Origin: Gammaproteobacteria bacterium HGW-Gammaproteobacteria-14
Lineage (GTDB): Bacteria > Pseudomonadota > Gammaproteobacteria > Pseudomonadales > Alcanivoracaceae
DNA length: 5,525 nucleotides
Direction: 5' to 3'
Assembly: GCA_002840115.1 (NCBI GenBank)
Contig: PGZG01000126.1
Coordinates: 1 to 5,525 of the forward strand
Every line of letters starts with the position of its first letter. Positions within the stretch are counted from its first letter, which is position 1. The position numbers were made by a program, and so were the translations under genes. Under the pieces are notes generated by a model, which was not told where the DNA came from, made no database searches, and saw only the letters and a program-made list of their open reading frames with translations. Of the stretch, positions 1-4,067 are shown in pieces.

Positions 1-220
1 TCACGCTGGATTGGTACAGGCTCAGGTCCCGATCCACCAACGTAGGCACTTCGTTGTAAGGGTTGAAATGAGCCAGATCCTCCGGCTTATCGTGTTCTTC
101 CACATCCACGATATCGACAGTCACCCCTTTTTCCGCCAGCACAATGCGGACACGGTGGCTGTAGTGATCACGGGGGTTGGAGAAAAAGGTCATCGAAGAT
201 CGTCTGGTCACGACACCCAT
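1..220 (-). CDS. sspA: Stringent starvation protein A, N-terminal part (gene cut by left window edge)
   Basis: SspA is a glutathione S-transferase-fold protein that binds RNA polymerase and helps cells through starvation and acid stress. Only the first 73 codons are visible, translated by hand from the ATG at 220-218. The start MGVVTRRSSMTFFSNPRDHY and the following stretch YSHRVRIVLAEKGV (residues 20-33), then NPYNEVPTLVDRDLSLYQS, match the thioredoxin-like N-terminal domain of E. coli SspA (MTLFSGPTDIYSHQVRIVLAEKGV, SVPTLVDRELTLW) almost position by position. The ten-residue tail before the internal Met10 is the same length as in E. coli, which supports this start. A GGAGAG ribosome binding site lies 9 nt upstream at 235-230. 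As in known SspA proteins, the usual catalytic Ser/Cys site of active GSTs is not evident. It follows petC by 95 bases on the same strand. In relatives sspB usually comes next, beyond the window. Confidence 0.95.
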   Translation of the reverse strand, partial: MGVVTRRSSMTFFSNPRDHYSHRVRIVLAEKGVTVDIVDVEEHDKPEDLAHFNPYNEVPTLVDRDLSLYQSSV

Positions 221-229
221 TTTACGAGG

Positions 230-235
230 CTCTCC
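230..235 (-). promoter_or_regulatory. Ribosome binding site of sspA
   Basis: GGAGAG sits 9 nt before the ATG at 220. It favours this start over the internal ATG at 193-191 (Met10), which has no comparable purine run in front of it. Confidence 0.6.
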
Positions 236-254
236 TGCTATTGCTGTAAAGACA

Positions 255-288
255 GAAGCAGGATAGCCGCATGCAGCTACCCTGCTTC
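255..288 (-). terminator. Stem-loop after petC, probable weak terminator or attenuator before sspA
   Basis: GAAGCAGG (255-262) pairs with CCTGCTTC (281-288). The pairing continues inward through TAGC (264-267 with 276-279) and GC (269-270 with 273-274). The two interior mismatches on the plus strand (263/280 and 268/275) become G-U wobble pairs when read as minus-strand RNA. The hairpin is therefore continuous only in the direction in which petC and sspA are transcribed. It is followed in that direction by TGTCTTTA, a poor U-tract, so termination is probably partial. It starts 27 bases after the petC stop. It could instead be a processing or stability element for the pet mRNA. Confidence 0.5.
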
Positions 289-295
289 ACGTTTT

Positions 296-311
296 GCTGT
301 GCTGTCACAGC
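296..311 (-). other. Small hairpin directly after the petC stop codon
   Basis: GCTGTG (296-301) and CACAGC (306-311) form a perfect 6-bp stem with a 4-nt loop, 4 bases after the petC stop. No U-tract follows in either direction, so it is not a terminator by itself. It may protect the 3' end of the pet message together with the larger stem-loop at 255-288. Its function is not shown by sequence. Confidence 0.3.
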
Positions 312-315
312 GTGT

Positions 316-966
316 TCAGTGTACGTCTTTCCAGTATTCCTTTTTCAGGAAATAGGCCGGCCAGAACATAATGAACAGAAATATCAGCACATACACGCCC
401 AAACGCTCACGCTCCAGACGCATCGGCTCCGCCGCATAGGTGAGGAAGTTGGTCAGATCGGCCATTTCCTCACGGAAAGCCTCTTCTCCAAGCTCCTTCT
501 CAAGGCTTGCCATGACATGCGGCATACCAACCAGAGGGAACACCCGGTTGTTGTAACCATAGGGGCGGCTCTCATCTTCGTAGAAGTTTATCAGATAAGA
601 GTAGAGCCAGTCCGAAGTCCGCAGACGAGCGGTCAGGGTCAGATCCGGCGGTGCCGCACCAAACCACTGTTCCGCCAGCTTCGGATCCATCGCATTCAGC
701 ATAGGATCACCGATACGCTCGGAGGTGAAGTTCAGGTTTTCCATGGTCATGTCATGAGGAATACCCAGATCATCCGCCATACGCTCATAGCGGAGATACT
801 TCAGGGAGTGACAACCCATGCAATAATTAACAAACAGTTTGGCGCCATTCTGCAGGGATACGCGATCCTTCAGATTGATCGGCGCACTCTCCACATGTTC
901 GTTATAGCCACCGGCAGCAAACGCCAGCGCTGGCAGGCAGAACAGGATTACCGCTAGCCTTTTCAT
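316..966 (-). CDS. petC: Cytochrome c1, heme subunit of the cytochrome bc1 complex
   Basis: This is the c-type heme subunit of ubiquinol-cytochrome c reductase. It takes electrons from the Rieske cluster and hands them to a soluble or membrane-bound cytochrome c on the periplasmic side. The 216-residue product begins with a Sec signal peptide (MKRLAVILFCLPALAFA), with likely cleavage after Ala17 or Ala18. The covalent heme site is CMGCH (Cys49, Cys52, His53). Met148 in FPLVGMP is the likely sixth ligand, by alignment with the GM-P of mitochondrial cytochrome c1. The family signatures APPDL (105-109) and AAEP (178-181) are present. One membrane helix (about 189-207) near the C-terminus anchors the protein, followed by the basic tail KKEYWKDVH. 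The ATG overlaps the petB stop by one base (TGATG), and a strong GGAGG lies 6 nt upstream inside petB, so translation is probably coupled. Nothing suggests damage. Confidence 0.97.
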   Translation of the reverse strand: MKRLAVILFCLPALAFAAGGYNEHVESAPINLKDRVSLQNGAKLFVNYCMGCHSLKYLRYERMADDLGIPHDMTMENLNFTSERIGDPMLNAMDPKLAEQWFGAAPPDLTLTARLRTSDWLYSYLINFYEDESRPYGYNNRVFPLVGMPHVMASLEKELGEEAFREEMADLTNFLTYAAEPMRLERERLGVYVLIFLFIMFWPAYFLKKEYWKDVH

Positions 967-2252
967 CAGTGACCTCCCATGGTGACGCGCTCAGGCACCG
1001 GCTTCGAGGTTTCAAAACGGTGTGCAAACGGCAACACCACCAGGAAATAAGCGAAGTAATAGAGGGTGCCGATTTGCGCGATGGCCGTTTTTAGCGGCGA
1101 GCCTGGTTGGGTACCGAGGTAACCCAGCACCAGGAAGTCAATCGCGAAGATCACCATGGCCACCTTGCTGATCCAACCCTTGTAACGGATGGATTTCACG
1201 GGGTGACGATCCAGCCAAGGCACAACGAACAGAATCGCAATGGCGCCGCCCATCGCGAACAGCCCCCAGGTCTTGGCATCAAAGATGAAGTCCAGGGTGG
1301 TAGCACGGAGCATTGCGTAGTACGGACCGTAGTACCAGACCGGGGCGATATGATCCGGCGTTTTCAGCGGGTTAGCCGGCTCAAAGTTCGGCCGCTCAAT
1401 GAAGTAGCCGCCACCATCCGGGAAGAAGAACACGATCACCGCGAACACCGCCAGGAAGACAATAATCCCGGCCAGATCTTTCACCGTGTAGTACGGGTGG
1501 AACGGAATGCCATCAACCGGAATACCGTTTTCATCCTTGTTCTTCTTGATCTCAACGCCGTCCGGGTTGTTTGAGCCAACTTCGTGCAGCGCCAGAATAT
1601 GCAACACCACCAACGCCAACAGGACGATCGGGATCAGCACCACATGCAGGGCGAAGAACTTGTTCACCGTAGCATCCGACAGCAAATAGTCACCGCGCAC
1701 CCAAGTGGCGATAGCCTCACCGATATCCTTGGCCTCTTTGGCATCAATAAACGGAATGATGTCGTAGGGCACAGCACCCACCAGCGACACGATTACCTGC
1801 GCCCCCCAGTAGGACATGTTGCCCCAGGGCAGTACATAACCGAGGAAACCTTCAGCCATCAATGCCAGATAAATCAGCATGCCGAAGATCCACACCAGTT
1901 CCCGCGGCGGCTTGTAAGAGCCATACATCAAACCACGGAACATGTGCATGTAGACCACAGCAAAAAACATCGATGCGCCAACCGCATGCATATAACGGAT
2001 CAACCATCCGTACTGCACGTCGCGCATAATGTATTCAACAGAGTCAAAAGCATCGGTGGGCGAATAGAACATGGTCAGCCAGATACCGGTAAGCAGCTGG
2101 TTAACCAGTACCACGATGGAGAAAACCCCAAAGTAGTACATAAAGTTAAAGTTCTTCGGCGCGTAATACTCCGACATGTGTTTCTTGAATGCGTTAACTA
2201 CCGGCAGGCGGGCATCAACCCAATCAACGGTGCGATTCAGCAGGCCCATCAT
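966..2252 (-). CDS. petB: Cytochrome b, quinol-oxidising membrane subunit of the bc1 complex
   Basis: This eight-helix inner-membrane subunit carries hemes bL and bH and the Qo and Qi quinone sites of the proton-motive Q cycle. The product has 428 residues. Heme ligands are His89 and His103 in helix B, and His203 and His218 in helix D. Other family marks are GFLGYVLPWGNMSYWGA (135-151, the Qo-side cd1 region), LALHEVGSNNPDG (220-232), the Qo motif as PVWY (304-307), and a VPERVTMGGH C-terminus. Predicted helices lie at about 39-60, 84-105, 118-142, 196-222, 260-278, 325-346, 363-381 and 393-412. The protein is a fused full-length cytochrome b, not split as in b6f. The first ATG at 2252 overlaps the petA stop (ATGA); a second ATG follows at 2249. 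AAGGGGAG 8 nt upstream fits the first. Compared with mitochondrial cytochrome b it has longer cd and ef loops and one extra residue between the helix D histidines (see findings). Confidence 0.98.
   Translation of the reverse strand: MMGLLNRTVDWVDARLPVVNAFKKHMSEYYAPKNFNFMYYFGVFSIVVLVNQLLTGIWLTMFYSPTDAFDSVEYIMRDVQYGWLIRYMHAVGASMFFAVVYMHMFRGLMYGSYKPPRELVWIFGMLIYLALMAEGFLGYVLPWGNMSYWGAQVIVSLVGAVPYDIIPFIDAKEAKDIGEAIATWVRGDYLLSDATVNKFFALHVVLIPIVLLALVVLHILALHEVGSNNPDGVEIKKNKDENGIPVDGIPFHPYYTVKDLAGIIVFLAVFAVIVFFFPDGGGYFIERPNFEPANPLKTPDHIAPVWYYGPYYAMLRATTLDFIFDAKTWGLFAMGGAIAILFVVPWLDRHPVKSIRYKGWISKVAMVIFAIDFLVLGYLGTQPGSPLKTAIAQIGTLYYFAYFLVVLPFAHRFETSKPVPERVTMGGH
971..978 (-). promoter_or_regulatory. 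Ribosome binding site of petC inside the last petB codons
   Basis: GGGAGGTC encodes part of the final Gly-Gly-His of petB. Its GGAGG core lies 6 nt before the petC ATG, a near-ideal Shine-Dalgarno site that fixes the petC start and supports coupled translation. Confidence 0.75.
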
Positions 2253-2842
2253 GCGCTGGTCTCCCCTTCTTCAGAACCGATAATGACCACCGCATCACTC
2301 ATATACGAATGGGGCGGCACCACCATATTGGTCGGCGCAGGTACGCCGGAGTACACACGACCGGCAAAGTCGAAACGGGAACCATGGCACGGGCAGTAGA
2401 AACCACCGTACTCCAGGCCCACTTCCACGGTCGGATTCGGGTTATAGGTCGGCGAACAACCCAGGTGCGTACAAGTACCGATCAGCACCAGCATCTCAGG
2501 ACGAATCGAGCGATGGCTGTTGCGCGCATACTCAGGCTGCTGATCCACAGCAGATTCCGGATCACGCAACTCACCTTCGACCTTCTTCAGCCCCTCCAGC
2601 ATGGTGTCGGTGCGACGCACCACCCATACCGGCTGTCCGCGCCATTCGCGTACCACGCGCTGGCCCGGCTCAAGCTTGCTGATATCTACGGATACCGGTG
2701 CACCGGCATTCTTTGCCCGGGCACTAGGCTGCCAGGACTTCACAAAGGGCACTGCAAGTGCAGCTGCACCCACCGCTCCGACCCCACTGGTCAGACCGAT
2801 CAGAAGGGTGCGGCGGCTGGTGTTTACGCCGTCATTACTCAT
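2249..2842 (-). CDS. petA: Rieske iron-sulfur subunit of the cytochrome bc1 complex
   Basis: This [2Fe-2S] protein takes the first electron from ubiquinol at the Qo site and moves it to cytochrome c1. The 197-residue product has an N-terminal twin-arginine motif SRRTLLIG (9-16), followed by a hydrophobic helix to about residue 33. In this family that segment is an uncleaved Tat signal anchor. The cluster-binding boxes are CTHLGC (124-129) and CPCHGS (150-155). By analogy with bovine ISP, Cys124, His126, Cys150 and His153 are ligands and Cys129-Cys152 is the disulfide. The Pro loop GVPAPTN (166-172) is present. The residue after CHGSR is Phe157 rather than the Tyr of mitochondrial proteins. 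The start at 2842 has AAGGGGAG 9 nt upstream, and the Tat motif falls at the expected distance. It is the first gene of petABC, behind its own probable promoter and a leader of about 127 nt. The length is normal for gammaproteobacteria. Confidence 0.97.
   Translation of the reverse strand: MSNDGVNTSRRTLLIGLTSGVGAVGAAALAVPFVKSWQPSARAKNAGAPVSVDISKLEPGQRVVREWRGQPVWVVRRTDTMLEGLKKVEGELRDPESAVDQQPEYARNSHRSIRPEMLVLIGTCTHLGCSPTYNPNPTVEVGLEYGGFYCPCHGSRFDFAGRVYSGVPAPTNMVVPPHSYMSDAVVIIGSEEGETSA
2261..2268 (-). promoter_or_regulatory. Ribosome binding site of petB inside petA
   Basis: AAGGGGAG ends 8 nt before the first of two adjacent ATG codons (2252 and 2249). The spacing slightly favours the first, which gives MMGLLNRT and a 4-base ATGA overlap with petA. 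Either start gives the same functional protein. Confidence 0.65.
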
Positions 2843-2848
2843 TGAGAT

Positions 2849-2926
2849 TTACTCCCCTTGGATCCCACGCCCGGGGCGATCCAGGCAATTCGAAGACGTC
2901 TTCGTAACGGGTGGTCGGCGATGCAT
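2849..2926 (-). CDS. Possible 25-codon leader ORF upstream of petA (tentative)
   Basis: After the predicted petA transcription start, ATG at 2926 opens a frame of 25 codons (MHRRPPVTKTSSNCLDRPGR, then GIQGE) that closes with TAA at 2851-2849, immediately after the petA Shine-Dalgarno purines and 6 nt before the petA ATG. A GGAG lies upstream with only 4 nt of spacing, which is short. The peptide is basic and polar and matches nothing I recognise. No run of regulatory codons, as in amino-acid attenuators, is seen. It might couple ribosome delivery to petA, or it may be chance. The same frame stays open upstream to 3049, but that part crosses the predicted promoter. Confidence 0.2.
   Translation of the reverse strand: MHRRPPVTKTSSNCLDRPGRGIQGE
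2852..2859 (-). promoter_or_regulatory. Ribosome binding site of petA
   Basis: AAGGGGAG lies 9 nt before the petA ATG at 2842. Its final bases merge with the TAA stop (2851-2849) of a short leader reading frame. A GC-rich hairpin ends one base upstream of it. Confidence 0.75.
2860..2882 (-). promoter_or_regulatory. GC-rich hairpin next to the petA ribosome binding site
   Basis: On the minus strand GGATCGCC (2882-2875) can pair with GGCG (2871-2868) and ATCC (2863-2860), with a CCG loop and a 4-nt bulge TGGG. The element ends one base before AAGGGGAG. Its C-rich run GCCCC could alternatively pair with the GGGG of that site, so two mutually exclusive folds are conceivable. This is a reading by eye with no folding energy computed. 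Confidence 0.3.
2891..2904. repeat. Perfect 14-bp palindrome in the petA leader
   Basis: CGAAGACGTCTTCG is its own reverse complement. It lies about 65 bases downstream of the predicted petA transcription start and about 49 bases before the petA ATG. It could be a dimeric regulator operator or a small RNA hairpin (5-bp stem, 4-nt loop). The flanking bases do not extend the symmetry, and I do not recognise the consensus. Confidence 0.4.
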
Positions 2927-2974
2927 CCCGCTCCGTGAAGAACAGGTCAGCATCTGCCGTTTGAGGCGTCGCGA

Positions 2975-3003
2975 ATGGTAAAGAAAAAGACCACACGTGA
3001 CAA
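2975..3003 (-). promoter_or_regulatory. Probable sigma70 promoter of petABC
   Basis: TTGTCA (3003-2998, five of six consensus bases) is separated by 17 bases, including the T-rich run TCTTTTTCTT, from TACCAT (2980-2975, four of six). The discriminator is TCGCG, and the likely start is A2969 or G2970, leaving a leader of about 127 nt. It lies between the rpsI terminator and petA, where an independent promoter is expected. No FNR/ANR-type TTGAT-N4-ATCAA site was seen around it. Confidence 0.6.
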
Positions 3004-3049
3004 CCGGGATTAGTGTGCAATGAGAGGATATATAGTGCCGTGAAGCCAT

Positions 3050-3079
3050 AAAAAAAGCCCGGCAAAACCGGGCTTTTTT
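3050..3079 (-). terminator. Strong bidirectional intrinsic terminator after rpsI
   Basis: GCCCGG (3057-3062) and CCGGGC (3068-3073) form a perfect stem around a 5-nt loop. Read on the minus strand the stem is followed by seven T residues (3056-3050). Six T residues follow on the plus strand (3074-3079), so it can work both ways. It starts 30 bases after the rpsI stop and separates the ribosomal protein unit from petABC. Confidence 0.93.
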
Positions 3080-3109
3080 CTGGGCCGAGACCCCAAAACA
3101 GCAATCGTA

Positions 3110-3505
3110 TCAGCGCTTGGAGAACTGCGGACGACGACGTGCTTTGTGAAGACCAATCTTTTTCCGCTCAACTTCACGCGCATCACGGGTAACAAAACCG
3201 GCGCGACGCAGGGTGGAACGCAGTGTTTCGTCATACTCCATCAAGGCACGGGTAATACCGTGACGAATGGCACCGGCCTGGCCGGTGGTGCCGCCGCCTT
3301 TGACGGTTACATTGATGTCGAAACGATCCGCCGCTTCAATCAGCTCAAGCGGCTGACGAACCACCATACGGGCGGTTTCACGACCGAAGTACTGATCCAA
3401 AGAGCGACCATTGATGGTGATTGCACCACTGCCTGGACGAATAAAGACGCGGGCCGCAGAGGTTTTGCGACGACCGGTACCGTAGTTAGCTGCTGCAGTT
3501 GCCAT
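3110..3505 (-). CDS. rpsI: 30S ribosomal protein S9
   Basis: S9 is a small-subunit head protein whose C-terminal tail reaches the P site and contacts tRNA. The 131-residue product carries the whole family pattern: YGTGRRKTSAARVFIRPG (8-25), TINGRSLDQYFGRETAR (29-45), a central VKGGGTTGQAGAIRHGI glycine-rich block, the basic RKKIGLHKARRRPQ segment, and the invariant SKR terminus. Length is normal (130 in E. coli). The ATG at 3505 is 13 bases after the rplM stop and has GAGG overlapping that stop codon, so the two are cotranscribed and probably translationally coupled. The strong terminator at 3079-3050 ends the unit. Nothing unusual was seen. Confidence 0.98.
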   Translation of the reverse strand: MATAAANYGTGRRKTSAARVFIRPGSGAITINGRSLDQYFGRETARMVVRQPLELIEAADRFDINVTVKGGGTTGQAGAIRHGITRALMEYDETLRSTLRRAGFVTRDAREVERKKIGLHKARRRPQFSKR

Positions 3506-3515
3506 GTGATCTCAA

Positions 3516-3520
3516 TCCTC
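3516..3520 (-). promoter_or_regulatory. Ribosome binding site of rpsI overlapping the rplM stop
   Basis: GAGGA shares its first two bases with the rplM TGA stop codon (3521-3519). It lies 10 nt before the rpsI ATG, an arrangement that suits reinitiation by ribosomes finishing rplM. Confidence 0.55.
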
Positions 3521-3947
3521 AGATATTCAGCGGCTGCGGCTGTTGAGCCGTATGCGGATGTTCATTACCGGCGTAAACCTTCAGCTTACGCAGCATTTCG
3601 CGACCCAGTGGGTTACGCGGCATCATACCCTTCACCGCCAACTCGATGGCCATTTCCGGCTTACGGTCGATCAGCTTTTCAAAGGTGATGGACTTCATAC
3701 CACCGATGTAACCGGTGTGGTGGTAATACACCTTGTCACCGGCTTTCTTGCCAGTCACAGCAACTTTCTCAGCGTTAACGATAACGATGTAGTCACCGGT
3801 ATCAACGTGAGGGGTGTATTCCGGCTTGTGCTTGCCACGAAGGCGGGTAGCTACTTCGCTGGCCAGACGACCAAGGGTCTTGCCGGCAGCGTCTACCACA
3901 TACCAGTCGCGCTTGACGGTCTCTGAGGTCGCGTTGAAGGTTTTCAT
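3519..3947 (-). CDS. rplM: 50S ribosomal protein L13
   Basis: L13 is an early-assembling large-subunit protein. The 142-residue product matches the E. coli length and pattern: MKTFNATSETVKRDWYVVDA, GKTLGRLASEVATRLRGKHK, YTPHVDTGDYIVIVNAEKVA, TGKKAGDKVYYHHTGYIGG, the GMMPRNPLGREMLRKLKVYAG signature, and an HPHTAQQP tail. The reading frame is open upstream to a GTG at 3992, but the family starts with MKTF and the extension is rejected. The Shine-Dalgarno in front of the ATG is weak: only GGGA, about 10 nt away. This fits a translationally controlled leader; in E. coli, L13 represses its own rplM-rpsI mRNA. Transcription probably starts near 4018 and continues through rpsI. Confidence 0.98.
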   Translation of the reverse strand: MKTFNATSETVKRDWYVVDAAGKTLGRLASEVATRLRGKHKPEYTPHVDTGDYIVIVNAEKVAVTGKKAGDKVYYHHTGYIGGMKSITFEKLIDRKPEMAIELAVKGMMPRNPLGREMLRKLKVYAGNEHPHTAQQPQPLNI

Positions 3948-3994
3948 GGAATTCTTGTCCCAAATCAAACAGTTACGGGGTAATCTGGCCACTC

Positions 3995-4009
3995 GGCGAG
4001 AATCCCGCC
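3995..4009 (-). promoter_or_regulatory. Hairpin in the rplM leader, candidate L13 autoregulatory element
   Basis: On the minus strand GGCGGG (4009-4004), loop ATT, and CTCGCC (4000-3995) form a 6-bp stem with one G-U pair, about 10 nt after the predicted transcription start and about 47 nt before the rplM ATG. L13 autoregulation through its leader is established in E. coli. Whether this hairpin is the equivalent is inference only. Confidence 0.3.
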
Positions 4010-4024
4010 AGAGAAAGAGCGCGA

Positions 4025-4053
4025 AGTCTACCGAAACGCACAGGCCAAAACAA
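4025..4053 (-). promoter_or_regulatory. Probable sigma70 promoter of rplM-rpsI
   Basis: TTGTTT (4053-4048) and TAGACT (4030-4025) are separated by exactly 17 bases. The discriminator TCGCGC is GC-rich, a known trait of ribosomal promoters under ppGpp/DksA control, and it runs into a pyrimidine tract (CTCTTTCTC) where transcription should start, near 4018. The -35 begins only 14 bases past the stop of the oxygenase gene. No terminator lies between them, so some read-through from the oxygenase gene is possible. Confidence 0.55.
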
Positions 4054-4067
4054 GCGATTTACCGGCG

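Noticed and set aside
11..355. Plus-strand frame over sspA and the petC-sspA gap (114 codons)
   Set aside because: The minus strand of 1-220 encodes a clear SspA N-terminus, and the remainder has no coding character.
271..957. Long plus-strand open frame opposite petC (228 codons)
   Set aside because: It is antisense to an unmistakable cytochrome c1 gene, its translation shows no family pattern, and its length is explained by codon bias of the gene below it.
1584..2399. Long plus-strand open frame opposite petB and petA (271 codons)
   Set aside because: It spans the petA-petB junction antisense to two certain genes. Its His/Gln/Arg-rich composition is typical of a shadow frame.
2991..3020. 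TTGCAC (3020-3015) as an alternative petA -35 box, and CACGTG (2994-2999) as an operator core
   Set aside because: No acceptable -10 lies 16-18 bases after TTGCAC, and a lone 6-bp palindrome is expected by chance.
3146..3688. Plus-strand frames opposite rpsI and rplM
   Set aside because: They are antisense to certain ribosomal protein genes and give no recognisable protein.
3948..3992. N-terminal extension of L13 from a GTG at 3992
   Set aside because: L13 proteins begin at MKTF, and the extra 15 residues (MARLPRNCLIWDKNS) match nothing. The stretch is better read as leader RNA.
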